From Saccopteryx bilineata (taxonomy: Eukaryota > Chordata > Mammalia > Chiroptera > Emballonuridae), in assembly GCF_036850765.1 (NCBI RefSeq), contig NC_089498.1, forward strand, positions 77,230,305-77,294,304: a DNA stretch of 64,000 nucleotides. Reading direction: 5' to 3'. Below are positions 11,060 to 23,280 of this stretch, in pieces. The number at the start of each line of letters is the position of its first letter. Within the stretch, counting starts at the first letter, position 1. The position numbers and the translations under genes were made by a program. The notes below the pieces were generated by a model, which did not search any database, was not told where the DNA came from, and saw only the letters and a program-made list of their open reading frames with translations.

Positions 11060-12330
11060 TTTTCTTTTTTCTTTTTCTTTAATTATGGGAAAAATATATA
11101 ACATAAAGTTTACCATTCTTAAGTGTACAATTCAGTGACATTAACTACACTCATGATGTTGTGCAACTATCATCATCATCCATTTCCAGAACCTGTTCAT
11201 CATTCCAAACAGAAGCTCTGTACACAATGAACAATAACTTCTCATTCTCTACCCCACCATGTCCGTGATAACTACTATTTTATTGTCTGTCTCTATGGAC
11301 TTGCCTATTATAGGTACCTCATATAAGTAGCATCATACACTAGTTGTCTGTATCTGACTTGCTTCACTTAACATAATGTTTTCAAGGTTTATCCATGTTA
11401 TAGCATGTATCAGAATTTCACCTTTGTTATCCTCTCATCTATTGGTAGATATTGTTTGTCTTCACCTGTTGGCTTTTGTGAAAAATGCCACTATGAACAC
11501 TGATGTACAAGTATTGTTTAAGCACCTGCCTTCAGGACTTTTGGTTATGTACCTAGAAATGAAAGTGTTAGCAGCGTTGTGATTCTTGGGTACCTCAAGA
11601 TAGAAATTAAGAGGAAACCCCAGAGAAATTTCCAGACAATTTTAGTAAATTTATCCTTTAGCACAAGGGAGGCAGCATAGAGGAAGGGAAGATCCTCTGA
11701 ACTGGCTCCAGGGCTGACTCTGCTTGGTTGCTTTTATAATCTGGGGACAAAGCAGGCTTGCACAAAAAGGCCTGCTTGTTTAAAAAGGTGGAATTGTGAA
11801 GGGTCTGGGAAATGGGGTTTTCCCTATCAGAATAGAGGTACTTACTTCTTCCTTCTGTCAAGTTGCTCAGCAAATACTTCCTCACCTGAGCTGCTACATG
11901 GGACAAGATGTTGGTGTTGCTAATTACTGCCACCAAGATAAGGTCATTAAGTGATTAAATCTGATCATTTGTGCCTGTGGAACAGTGGTTTCCACATCTT
12001 CTAGCCACCTGGTCTTAACTTGGCTTCCTGGTCACTGGTATTTTTCTACTCCGGTGCCCAAGTTCCTCTGCTGTCTCAGAAGCACTGGATCCTATGCTAA
12101 TTCTATGTTTAACTTTTGAGGAATCACCAAATTGTTTTCCACAACAGCTACACCATTTTACATTTGTATTCGCAATGAACAAGTGCTCCAATTTGTCTAT
12201 ATTCTTGCTTACATTTATTTATTTATTTTTATAAAGCCACCGTAATGAGATTAAAGTAGTGTCTCATTGTGATTTTGAGCTGTGTGGTTTACTTTTATCT
12301 GACATGTAGAAATGCATAGAAAGAAATATA
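11060..12330 (-). mobile_element. Old L1 (L1M-type) 3' end, interrupted
   Basis: Minus-strand L1 3' region, recognised from the order of the segments for 'tatggacttgcctatt', 'atccatgttatagcatg' and 'tttaacttttgaggaatc'. It is much more diverged than the long L1s. A block of about 0.5 kb (11567-12095) interrupts it before the L1 sequence resumes. Confidence 0.72.
11567..12095. other. Unclassified insertion within the old L1
   Basis: This block separates two contiguous parts of the old L1. It holds a 92-codon minus frame (11658-11936), most likely chance. Its size and position would suit a solo LTR, but I cannot identify terminal TG/CA or a clean TSD. Confidence 0.4.
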
Positions 12331-12334
12331 TATA

Positions 12335-13457
12335 TTGTCTCAATTAAAAGTTCTTGGTAACCTGTTGCATTGCATTTTGTATTTTTAAATTGCACATCTG
12401 AATTTATTAGTTTGCTTTATGAGGTTGTTTTAAAACTACTTTAGTATATAAATTATTTAGATGTTACATTGTATTTTTAATTTGTTTCTGACATCTTTAA
12501 AGTTTAAAATATTTTCCTTCAGAAGCAATCATTTGTTAGCTAGACTCACATGTAATCAACTTAATAAAGGACATTCTACATGCAGGTAATTGTATTCATT
12601 GATGACTGCAAATGCAAGCTGCTTTGTAGTCATTATCTAGTAAGACATGACTAAAGAACTTGATTATTCTTCTTCTTTTTCATTTTTATTAAATTAAGAA
12701 GTTTGTGGGTTTTTTTGAATAGCATCATCTTGCAAATGGTTTTTGCAAATGGTTCTTAGAGTAATACCTATCAGGGCTCCATAATCACTAGATAATTAAC
12801 CTGCCAGGATTAAGTACAATCAACTTTGCCTTAGGATGTTTAACTCTCAAATAAGGTCAATTATCTCATGATAATAACTCCTTGTCAAGAGTTACCACTT
12901 AATTCCACAGTGAAACCTCATGTCACCAGTACAATGCACATTACAATAATTTAAATAATAAAATGCAGGTTGAAAATTAGGCAGAAAAATTCAGTTTAAT
13001 TACTTCATATAGATTAAGAATAATATGTTTTAGATAAAACTCCACCTCATAGACCTAGTATTTTGAATCTCCCAGGTGATTTCTATTTATAAAGAGTATG
13101 CGTTGCTCTGTTTCATTAGTCTTTTTGCTGACAATATTCCCATGTTGTACATCTTCTTGCAGGGAAATCTATTTTAAACCTATTGATCTTTCAGAGGATC
13201 CAGTATATTAAAAATCTCCAGTACATACTAGGAAAATTGAAATTACTGTTTCCTTCCTGAGTGATAATTTAACCTTTTAAAAAATATTTATTTTATCAAT
13301 GAATGAATTACAAAACAGTGAACAAAATTCTGCAATTTGTTGTTTTGTTAGTGTTGAGTAGCTCTGCAATCATATTAGGACAATGATGTACAGTCAAAAA
13401 TAGGAGTGCTACTTGATTTATCAGGACATTTTTAAAAGAAACAAAATTGGCTTTAGG
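12335..13457. other. AT-rich DNA without recognised feature
   Basis: No open frame with coding character and no repeat family that I recognise. Possibly unique sequence or very old repeats. Confidence 0.5.
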
Positions 13458-13791
13458 TACTGTATTCCCTAAGGGTGTATAAGGTGCACCCTTTTTCAAA
13501 AAATTTGGGGTCTAAAAACTGGATGCATCTTATACAGTGGTTGTAGTTTTTTTTACTTGCATTTCCCACTTTTTCACACTTGTGTTTGCGCTCATTGTTG
13601 AAGACAGTGATTCGTCATCAGACACAGATGAGGACAAGCTAATGCATGGGAATTTTGACATGATGAGGAGTTGTATGAATTTTATACCGAATAAAGCTTG
13701 AGTTCAATAACTTTATGTAATACTTTTTTTTTCTCGTTTAGGGCCCCAAAATTGTGTGTCTTATACATCTTATATAAGGGGAAATACAGTA
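13458..13791 (+). mobile_element. Non-autonomous Tigger/pogo-like MITE, 330 bp, TA TSD
   Basis: The element at 13460-13789 is flanked by TA on both sides (13458-13459, 13790-13791). Its ends are inverted repeats: CTGTATTCCCTAAGGGTGTA on the left, and CTGTATTTCCCCTTATATAA when the right end is reverse-complemented. The middle retains the last codons and 3' UTR of a transposase gene: the acidic segment near 13600-13690 and TTGAGTTCAATAACTTTATG match 25150-25265 of the larger element. It is an internal-deletion derivative of that family. Its stretch 13499-13308 on the minus strand is not coding. Confidence 0.88.
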
Positions 13792-13794
13792 CCA

Positions 13795-14838
13795 TGTTCT
13801 CTAAACCTGAATGGCTGTATTTACTTATGTGTATAAATCCTAATCATCTTTTTACCAAACCAGATGGAATAAGTTAGCTTTTTCTTTTTTTACATGTTTT
13901 TCTGGGAGGGGGAGAGACTTTATAGATATTTGTTATTTATACAGTTAAATCCATTTTAATCGAATAGCCATTGATTTAAACATAATATAAAAATTAATCA
14001 TTTGAAAACAGCAACAGTGCTTCTAATTGTAGATAACCTTTGATAAACTCTTATCTGAAGTATTTTGTCAGTTTCTATACATCTGTAAAGTGGAAGTCAT
14101 TTGCTATTTCAATATGAAAATCTGTGCATAATTTTTAAATTATGTGTGCCCAATATAGATAAATGCCACTTAACTTATATGCTTTGCATCTTCCTTTTTA
14201 CTTAACTCTCTCCTTTCCTCCTTTTCTCTCTGATCCTCACCAATATACCCTCCCTTTTTAATTCTCTTTATCTCCCTCCCTTTACCAACTACATTGCCTC
14301 TCTAAAGATGAAAGGATTTTAAATCATCCCCAAACTACCTAATTCGTGATTGGTAAAAAGCCCTGTAATTTGAAATGGTTTAAATTGCTAGGGAGATAAT
14401 CCTATTTTATGCAGTTATGCCTTTCATGTTATTCAGTATTTCAATTAATCTTTCTATTTATTTGATTGTTTCAGTTACTGTGCTACAAATTAGTGATTAT
14501 TTTAGTATAATTTGTCTAGTTTGCCATGATATAAAAGTAATGAGTTGATATTTAAAGTTCTTATTTAATGTACTTTAAAATGTTCTTATTATTGAAATTA
14601 TTTAATGAAATTGATTTATCCTTATAATTAAAACCTGTACATTTGTATGACAGTGGAAGGAGCTAGTTTTTTTGACTCAGCTCAATTTTTTCTGCGCCTT
14701 TCATCTTAGGAGGATAATTGGCAAAATTTAAATAGGTTCTATAGATTAATTAATAGTATTCATCAATAGCAATTTCTTAGCTTTGATGATTCTACAATAG
14801 CTATATTAAAATGTTCACATTTGGAAAATCCTAATGTC
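13795..14838. other. AT-rich DNA without recognised feature
   Basis: Contains a pyrimidine-rich patch near 14185-14300 and otherwise nothing I can identify on either strand. Confidence 0.5.
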
Positions 14839-14839
14839 A

Positions 14840-16330
14840 TTTCTGTTACAGATCCAATGCAGAATCCTACATTGCATTTAGTTATCATGTTTCTTCACTC
14901 TCTTTTTTTTTTTTTTTTTTTTTCTGAAGCTGGAAACGGGGAGAGACAGTCAGACAGACTCCCGCATGCGCCCGACCGGGATCCACCCGGCACGCCCACC
15001 AGGGGCGAAGCTCTGCCCACCAGGGGGCGATGCTCTGCCCATCCTGGGTGTCGCCATATTGCGACCAGAGCCACTCTAGCGCCTGAGGCAGAGGCCACAG
15101 AGCCATCCCCAGCGCCCGGGCCATCTCTGCTCCAATGGAGCCTTGGCTGCGGGAGGGGAAGAGAGAGACAGAGAGGAAAGCGCGGTGGAGGGGTGGAGAA
15201 GCAAATGGGCGCTTCTCCTGTGTGCCCTGGCCGGGAATCGAACCCGGGTCCTCCGCACGCTAGGCCAACGCTCTACCGCTGAGCCAACCGGCCAGGGCCT
15301 CTTCACTCTCTTTAATGTGAAACAATTTCTCAGGTTTTCTGTGTCCTTTATTATTGGACAGTTTTAAAGAGTATTGGCCAGTTATTTTATAGAATGTCCT
15401 TCAGTGTAGAATTGACTGATATTTACACATAATTAATGCTGTGTTGGCAGGAATACTTATAAATGCTATTGTTTCTTTTTTCATATTTCAAGATTTCAGT
15501 TTACAGTTTATTATTAACTATGATCACTGGGTTAAGATGTTCACCTAGTACATGTACTTTAAAGTTACTGGGTTTGTTTGGGTTTGTTTTTATAATTTGA
15601 TTAATTAATCCTTTGGTAACATACAAGAGAATGTAAATATTTTGTTCTTTCATTATATTTTTACCCACTACTTTTAGTATCTCTTGATGATTCCTGCCTC
15701 CAGTAATTATTGTGGTATTTGCCAAATGGTGATTTTTCTATTTCCATCATTTCTTCTATATTTATTAATTGGAATTCTCTGTGAGGAAGTCCTGGCTCAC
15801 ATTCCTTTATTTCTTTCAGAACAATTAGCTGCAAAATGTATATCTTTACCTATCCCTTTCTTTGTAACATGAAATATAGCACACTATAGGTTATCTTTGT
15901 ACTTTAGCTTTTATTTCTTCTTAAATATATCTTGGAAAGCATTCCATAAAAGCTCATAGAGATCTACTTCATTTTTTATAGCTGCATTGTACACCATTGT
16001 GTGAATGTTTCATAGTTTATTCAGTCACTTTCTTGCATATGAACATTTGTTTCCAGTACTTTGCAGTTAAAAAGCAATCTTTCAGTGAATAACATTGTAC
16101 ACTCATTTTTATGTCATTAGAGGTGTTTCTTCAGAATAAATTCCTAGAAGTGGGACTGTTAGGTCAAAGGGTAAGTGTATATGTAGTTTTATTAGATATT
16201 GCCAAATTCCTCTCCAAAAGAGTTATAATTGTTTTCATTCCCAACAGCAATGGATGTGTTTTTAATGGGTTATTTTAGTGTCTGGTTATCAACAGTTTAT
16301 AAGGCATTACCATCAAATAGAATTCATTAG
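14840..16330 (-). mobile_element. Old L1M 3' region, minus strand, split by a SINE
   Basis: The text before and after the SINE at 14906-15299 joins into the L1M 3' UTR pattern (GATCCAATGCAGAATCCTAC ... AACAATTTCTCAGG ... GTTATTTTATAGAATGTCC). The ORF2 end follows, near 15940-16260 (segments such as GCTGCATTGTACACCATTG and CCCAACAGCAATGGATGTG). Highly diverged. Confidence 0.72.
14892..15313 (-). repeat. tRNA-derived SINE (type 1), well preserved
   Basis: Minus-strand copy, element 14906-15299, with perfect TSD TCTTCACTCTCTTT at 14892-14905 and 15300-15313. The head shows intact boxes near 15230-15290. The internal repeat has two units, giving CCACCAGGGGCGAA (14997-15010) and CCCACCAGGGGGCGA (15016-15030). 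The latter resembles a CTCF core. The 153-residue plus frame at 14821-15282 runs across the SINE and is not a gene. Confidence 0.94.
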
Positions 16331-16334
16331 AAGG

Positions 16335-16690
16335 ATAAATTTCTAGTCTTATTACAAAAACACTTTCTACAAGTATTAAACTGAATTAAGACCATAATGT
16401 GGTTCAGCCTGTACCAAACAATTCATTTTAGCATAGTAAAAGTAATCCAAGAATCAAAAATGATCCTTCTTTAAAGTATAGACTTTAAGGACTCTTTTAT
16501 CTCATTTTTGCTTGATTGTTTAAAAACATTAGATGAATATGAATGAATCTCCATTATACACTCTCTGGTTTGATTTTTCTGGCCCTATATTTTCATCTTT
16601 ATCTCCTACTTCTCTCGAGAGAGCACGCTTTTTCTCCTGCACTACATAACTATTTATGTCTTCCAGAATGCACTTTGTTCATTTTTGCCT
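16335..16690. other. Unannotated AT-rich spacer
   Basis: Nothing recognised between the old L1M and the L2-like segment; no convincing open frame. Confidence 0.45.
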
Positions 16691-17040
16691 TCCTGTCTTC
16701 TCATATGTGAATTCTCCTGCCTTTATCCTCACCCTTCACTAATTCTAACAAATTTCTACTTATTCATTGAAACTCAATTCAAATGTTACCTCCCTCACAC
16801 CTTTTCTGCTCCTTCTCTTCCTCCCTCTATTGCCATTTACTTAGTCATTTTTAAGATGTGATTTTATGATAATTTGTATGTTATTATAACATTTACATTG
16901 TTTAGTAATTACTTGTCAGTGTGTTTTGTCTTCCACAACAATGAGTTCCTTCACAGCAGACTGTTATTTGTCATTGTAATCTTACTGTCTAACAAGTAAT
17001 ATGTTATGTGTTAAACATTTAATAATTGAATGAGTTTTTC
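16690..17040 (+). repeat. L2-like ancient LINE 3' fragment
   Basis: The order of features fits the 3' end of mammalian L2: a run resembling 'tcattgaaactcaattcaaatgttacctccct', then 'aatgagttccttcacagcagactgttattt', then a tail near 'taaacatttaataattgaatgag'. It is diverged, so edges are approximate. Confidence 0.6.
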
Positions 17041-17735
17041 CTTGCTGAGAGAGTTTAAATCTTTGCAAATTATAAAGAATATTTTTCTTTACAAATATGA
17101 TTGTCCTACTTAATCACCACTTTTGATCTTAGATTTAAATCTGAATCTATCAAACTAAACTTTATAACTAGTTTATATTTGACACATTTAAAATATTTTA
17201 GGTAATAAAATATTGATCCTTGTTTTGACAGTTTTACATATTCTATGTAACATAATGCAGAATTAAAATTGAGTAAAATTTAAATATTCTCTTGACTACT
17301 CACTCATAACTTCCTTTTTCCTTAATAAAATAGAAAGCTGTTCATTACATGGTTTTTTAGGTTGACTCTTTAATTTGAATGACAACCCTAAAATTTTAAA
17401 CTTTTAGAACAGTGTGAAAAGGTCCTATGTAGAAAATGTATGAAGCAAGACTGAAAAATACTCAGCCCTAACATTTATATAGTTTTAAAATGCACAAAAT
17501 ATTTTTTCAGCCCTCTAGGCACTAGCATTAGGTGACAACATGCACAATGTATGTTTATCTATTTTGCTTTTCCCTCCTTCATTATTTCTTTTTCTGTAGT
17601 TTTGTTTCCACAGCAACTGGGTGGACTGCAGTTCAATTCTAACAGTTACTACCTGGAGTTAGCCTCAGACTCTGCAGGTTTAAGGACTCTATTTTCCACA
17701 ACATAGCCCCTACTTCAGACTCCAGCCAAAATTTG
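17041..17735. other. AT-rich DNA without recognised feature
   Basis: No gene or clear repeat. The 3' part (17590-17735) may belong to the LTR-like stretch that follows. Confidence 0.45.
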
Positions 17736-17739
17736 GGGG

Positions 17740-18180
17740 TGCCCAAGCCACCAGTGCTTCTGACCAACTTGGCTACAAGTTTAGGGATTCCCACAATCCC
17801 CCCAGGCTTGATTATTTACCTAACTGACTAATAAAACTTGAGAAAGCACTCTACTTGGACATACAGTTTTATTATGAAAGATACAAGTCAGGAGATAAAA
17901 AGTCAGGTGAAATAAAGAGATGCTTCAGAACATGTCTGGAAGGACCCTGGCTGCAGAGTCACCACACCCTCTCTCCTGTAAGTCAGAGCATATTCCCTTC
18001 CTACACATCACGTATTCACATACCAGGAAACTCCACTAAGCCTTGGTGTCCAGAGTTTTTATTGCAATTTTATTTTATAGGTTTGAATAATTAAATCATT
18101 GGCCATATGATTAAACTAAGTCTCCAACCCTTCCTCTTTGGATGTTGGGCCAACCTCATAGTCAATCCTGAATCTATCTA
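17740..18180 (-). repeat. Possible ancient LTR (minus strand)
   Basis: The segments GGAAACTCCACTAAGCCTTG and 'attggccatatgattaaactaagtctccaaccc' resemble old mammalian LTRs of the MaLR/ERVL group in reverse. On the minus strand there is an AATAAA at about 18056-18061. No terminal TG/CA or TSD could be fixed, so this remains tentative. Confidence 0.4.
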
Positions 18181-18211
18181 ATAGCACACAATGAGTCATT
18201 TTATTAGCATC

Positions 18212-18610
18212 AAAAAAAGACACTCCAGGCCCTGGCCGGTTGGCTCAGCGGTAGAGCTCGGCCTGGCTTGCGGAGGACCCAGGTTCGATTCCGGCCAGGG
18301 CACATAGGAGAAGCGCCCATTTGCTTCTCCACCCCCCCCCCCCCTTCCTCTCTGTCTCTCTCTTCCCCTCCCGCAGCCAAGGCTCCATTGGAGCAAAGAT
18401 GGCCCGGGTGCTGGGGATGGCTCCTTGGCCTCTGCCCCAGGCACTAGAGTGGCTCTGGTCACGGCAGAGCGACGCCCCGGAGGGGCAGGGCATCGCCCCT
18501 GGTGGGCGTGCCGGGTGGGTCCTGGTCGGGCGCATGCGGGTGTCTGTCTGACTGTCTCTCCCCGTTTCCAGCTTCAGAAAAATATAAAAAAAAAAAAAAA
18601 AGACACTCCA
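18212..18610 (+). repeat. tRNA-derived SINE (type 1)
   Basis: Element 18228-18600, flanked by AAAAAAAGACACTCCA on the left and the same string after the A tail. The head is clear but its anticodon-stem part is shortened. It carries a run of C (about 18332-18345), and one unit of the internal tandem repeat instead of two. Confidence 0.92.
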
Positions 18611-18629
18611 TCACTCAGGAAATACCAAG

Positions 18630-18725
18630 GTGTTTTTTTTTCTTTTAAGTATAGTTGGTTTACAGTATTAAGTATAGTTGGTATACAACAGGTGTATAAC
18701 ATAGTGATTCAAAGATCTGTGCCAG
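18630..18725 (-). repeat. Old L1 3' UTR fragment (tentative)
   Basis: AAGTATAGTTGGTATACAAC followed by 'aggtgtataacatagtgattcaa' resembles an L1 3' UTR in reverse. A short internal duplication of TTAAGTATAGTTGGT is visible (18646-18680). Confidence 0.5.
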
Positions 18726-19190
18726 GAAAGCAGGGTAAAGAACAGATACATTATTTTATCACAATAAAAGTATAAGGAGTACGTTATTATTTACATAAGC
18801 TTTATAATTTGGATGCATAATCATGTAATCTAATCAATAAAACACAGTACAAATACACAAAATTAAAATGGAAACTGAAAACTTTGTAAGAAAGTTTATT
18901 TCAGACCACAACCTGATTCCTAGGGATGCTTATTGCTGCAAGGTTATTTATTATTTGCAGTCTTGTTCAATGGGCAGAGCTAGGACATATGTGTGTGATA
19001 TATGCACACACATAACATATAAATGTATATATTTATATACATATAGCTATCTGTGTGTATTTTTAAAATTTTAACCTAACCTCTTCTATAATATAGTTTT
19101 CTTCCCTTTCTTTCACACTAAGAATGCTGGTTTGTTAGAACACAGAGTATGATAGAATTGGAAGCCCACATATTTGCTTATTTTGTTTAT
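18726..19190. other. AT-rich spacer with a TA/TG-rich patch
   Basis: No gene seen. An ATATGTGTGTGATATATGCA-type low-complexity patch lies at about 18988-19055. Confidence 0.5.
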
Positions 19191-19191
19191 G

Positions 19192-19676
19192 CTATAGAAC
19201 TGTGATGGCGAACCTTTTTATAAAAACCGCCCACCTTTTGCCTGACCTATGGTGGCACAGTGGATAAAGCGTCAACCTGGAAATGCTGAGATCGCCGGTT
19301 CAAAACCCTGGACTTGCCTGGTCAAGGCACATATAGGAGTTGATGCTTCCAGCTCCTCCCCCCTTCTCTCTCTCTTTCTCTCCTCTCTCTCTCTCTCTCT
19401 CCCCCTCTGTCTCTCCCTCTCCTCTCTAAAAATGAGTAAATTAAATAAAAAACCACCCACTTTTGCAGTGCTGGTCAACTTGGTCCCTCCCGCCCACTAG
19501 TGGGCGTTCCAGCTTTCATGGTGGGCCAATCATGGCGCTGTTTGATTCTGCTACCACCCACCATAAAAGCATGAAAGCTGGACTGTCTGCCCACTAGTGG
19601 GCGGGAGGGACCAGGTTGACCAGCACTGCAAAAGTGGGCGGTTTTTATAAAAATGTTCACCATCACGGCTATAGAA
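19192..19676 (+). mobile_element. hAT-type fold-back element with nested SINE, 8-bp TSD
   Basis: The element at 19200-19668 is flanked by CTATAGAA (19192-19199 and 19669-19676). The ends read CTGTGATGGCGAACCTTTTT and, reverse-complemented on the right, CCGTGATGGTGAACATTTTT. The inverted arms extend far inward: GCAGTGCTGGTCAACTTGGT near 19466 pairs with the complement near 19610-19630, and CCCACTAGTGGGCG occurs in both arms. Without the SINE it would be about 260 bp of nearly palindromic DNA. It has no transposase. Confidence 0.9.
19242..19455 (+). repeat. tRNA-derived SINE (type 3) inside the hAT element
   Basis: The head starts CTGACCTATGGTGGCACAGT and the B-box region is CCGGTTCAAAACCC near 19295. 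A CT-rich tract and an A-rich tail (near 19445) follow. The flanking CCGCCCACCTTTTGC and CCACCCACTTTTGC form an imperfect TSD within the left hAT arm. Shorter than types 1 and 2. Confidence 0.85.
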
Positions 19677-19759
19677 CGTACACAAACAGTCTCACAATAA
19701 TATTCTTAATACTGTTATTACGATTACTGAAAATAGCTTTAAATTTTTTACCCATAATA

Positions 19760-20800
19760 TTTGTGCTTTCTCCCATTTTAAAAAGATTTATTACATTTTT
19801 AGAGTATATAATCGTTATGTGTTATTCTCTCCCATTTTCTCTCATTTATTGTTAGTTCTATAAGTAACTATATATTTAATTACTACCAATTCTATGTTGA
19901 TGTCTCTTTAGTTGTTTTGACTTCCTGAAGCTTAGAGTGGTTTCCTTGGGAAGTCTTCATAGGAATAATATTCTATTATTGAGTTCTCTCATGTTGTTAA
20001 CCATTTGTAGCCTTTACACTGGAGACTCAGTTTTGCTGGATATAAAATCCATGCCTCATTTTCTTTCCTTTTGTAATTTAAACATGTTGCTTCATTGTCT
20101 TTTATGTAAAAAATCTGATGATAATCCAGTTTTCTTACCCTATTAAGTCACTTGTTCATGGTGCCTTTTGCACAAAGCTTTGTTTTCTTTAAAATGGTTT
20201 GGTACAGCATATCTTGATGTCATTCATTCTGGGTCAAAATTCTCAGAAATATCATATGTATGCTTTTTGAATGCATAGTTTTAAATATTTGGGGGGATTT
20301 TCTTAAAATATAGTTTTAGGTGTTCTGTTTTCTTCTTTGCTTTTCTTTTTTTTAGACATTCTTTTTATCCATATGCTGAATCTTCTTTGCTGAGCTCCAG
20401 CATTTCTTTTACTCTAAAACCTTTATGTCTTTATTCATGTATTTTTGCTTTGAATTTTCTCTTTTTACCTTCCTTTTCTCTTTATACAAAAATTATTATA
20501 TTTATTTCTGTGTTCCTTCTATGTAGGTTACTCTGAATTTTTTAAATACTTTTTTAAAGTTTTTTTTATCCTTTCCTAAGTTTTTTTACTTATTTATAAT
20601 GATTTTTTTTCTTATTCTAATATGTTTTGTTTCATGTCTTGTGTCATTTATTTGAATTTGTGTCTATTTTGTGAACAGTCTTTCTGGCATGGTTTCATGG
20701 TCTGTAGAATATGTTCTATTCAGTCACTTTCTGTTGGCATGAGACACCACCACCTATGTAAGTCTTGGAGGCAGGCAGAACATGAACCTGAATCTATAAT
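19760..20800 (-). mobile_element. Old L1 fragment, ORF1 region (tentative)
   Basis: The order 'cagttttgctggatataaaatcc ... ttgcttcattgtcttttatg ... tctgatgataatccag' echoes the antisense of the L1 ORF1 C-terminal part seen at 7650-7760 and 41930-42070, but strongly diverged. Edges are guesses. Confidence 0.45.
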
Positions 20801-20979
20801 GCTCTAAATCTAACGAACTTGGGAAATACAGATGTAGAGGAGCATGTTCAATAACATCAGACAGGTTCATTTAGCAAAATCTCAACAAAGACATTCTAAA
20901 GGACAAATAACTCAGTTTTTTTTAACCAAAGTTTTAAAAGGGACAGAGAAAATATTCACAGATTAAGAGAGTCCTAGAG

Positions 20980-23280
20980 AAATGATAATTTATTTATGAT
21001 CAAAACTCTCAGCAAAGTGGGAATACAGGGAACATACCTCAACATGATAAAGGCCATCTATGACAAACCCATATCCAACATCATACTCAGTGGACAGAAA
21101 TTAAAAGCAATCCTCTTAAGATCAGGCACAAGGCATCAGTACCCCCTTTTACCTTTTTTATTCAACATAGTTCTGGAAGTCCTAGCCACAGCAATCAGAC
21201 AAGAAAAAGAAATAAAAAGCATTCGATTAGAAAAGAAGAAGTAAAACTATCAATATTTGCTGAAGACATGATACTGTATATAGAACACCCTAAAATGTCA
21301 GTGAGAAAACTATTAGACCTGATAAATGAATTCATCAAGGTGGCAGGATATAAAATTAATATTCAAAAATAAGTGGCATTTTTATACACCAACAATGAAC
21401 TGTCTGAAAGAGAAATTAAGGAAACAATCTCTCCTTCACTATTGGAACAAAAAAAATAAAGTACCTTGGAGTAAATTTAACCAAGAAGGTAAAGGGCTTG
21501 TACTTGGAAAATTATAAAACATTGATAAAAGTAATCAAAGAAGATACAAACAAGTGGAGGCATATACTGTATTCATGGGTAGGAAGAATAAAAATCATTA
21601 AAATGTCTATATTACCCAAAGCAATCTATAAATTCAATGCAGTTCCTATTAAAATACCAATGATGTACTTCAAAGATATAGAACAAATATTCCAAAAATT
21701 TATATGGAACAAATAAGAACATGAATAGCCTCAGCAATCTTGAAAATGAAGAATAAAGTGAGTGGTATGACACTTTTGGATATCAAGTTATACTACAAGG
21801 CCATTGTACTCAAAACAGCTTGGTACTGGCATAAGAACAGGCATACAGATCAATGGAACAGAACTGAGAACCCAGAAATAAACCCACACCTTTATGGTCA
21901 ATTGATATTTGACAAAGGAGGTAAGAGCATACAATGGAGTAAAGACAGTCTCTTGAACAAATGATGTTGGGAAAATTGGACAGGTACATGAAAAAAAAGG
22001 AAACTAGACCACCAACTTACACCATTTACAAAAATAAACTCAAAATGGATAAAAGACTTAAATGTAAGTCGTGAAACCATAAACATCTTGGAAGAAAACA
22101 GACAAGAAACTCTCTAATATCTCTCATATTTGCTATTTTTTCTCCACGCGCAAGTGAAATAAAGGACAGGATGAACAAATGGAAATATATCAAACTGAAA
22201 AGCTTTTGCACAGCTAAAGACAACATGAACAAAATAAAAAGACAACCCACACAATGGTAGTACATATTCACCAAAACTTCTGATAAAGGGTTAATAACCA
22301 AAATTTATAAAGAACTTCTAATTCTCAACACTAGGAAGGTAAACAATCCAATTAAAAATTGGGCAAAAGAACTGAATAGACACTTCTCCAAAGAAGACGT
22401 ACACATGGCCAATAGACATGTGAAAAAATGTTCACCATCACTAATCAGCAGAGAAATGCAAATTAAAACCTCAATGAGATACTGCCTCACATCTGTCAAA
22501 ATGGTGTTTATTAACAAAACAACACACAGTAAGTGCTGACGAGGGTGTGGAGAAAAGGGAACTCTTCTGCACTATTGGTTGGAATACAGACTTGTGCAAC
22601 CACTATTGAAAACTATATGGGGTTTCCTCAAAAGATTAAACATGAAGCTGTCTTTTGATCCAGCTATCCCACTTTTAGGAATATAGCCTAAGAATACCAA
22701 ATCACTGATTCAAAAGAAGGTATGCACCCCCATGTTTATGGCAGCATTGTTTACAATAGCCAAGATCTGGAAACAGTCCAAGTGTCCATCAGTGGATGAG
22801 TGGATTAAAAAGGAGTGGTACATATATAGAATGGAATAGTACGTGACCGTGAAAAACAAGGAAATCTTACCGTTTATTACAGCATGGATGGACCTGGAGA
22901 TTATTATGTTAAGTGAAATAAGTTAGGCAGAAAAAGAAAAATATCATATGATCTCACATATATGTGGAACCTAATGAACAAAGTGAACTGAGGAATGGAA
23001 TAGAGGCAGAGACGGGGTCACAGGGAACAGAGACAGCAGTCAGAGGGACTGGGGATGAGAGGATGGGATCAGAGACAGTAAAGGGATTAGTGATACTATA
23101 TACGTAACATAGAGATATAGATAACAGGACAGTAAATCCTTTAAGGAAGGGGGAGTTAGGGGGAGGAGGGCAAAGGGGATATAAAAAGGGACACAGGGGT
23201 GGGGGATGAGGGAGTTATATTCAGGGGACACTTGAATCCATGTAAACACAATAAATTAAAAATTAATAAAATTTTTTATA
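20980..23280 (+). mobile_element. 5'-truncated LINE-1, plus strand
   Basis: The copy starts within the reverse-transcriptase part of ORF2 ([20 protein letters not shown], frame 20996-21244) and runs through the C-terminal region and 3' UTR to an A/T-rich end near 23275. The catalytic box reads FAEDMILYI (near 21255) rather than FADD. Stops and frameshifts are frequent. No clean TSD is visible. Confidence 0.9.

Noticed and set aside
14821..15282. 153-codon plus-strand open frame
   Set aside because: It overlaps the SINE at 14906-15299 almost entirely. The same peptide recurs in other SINE copies.
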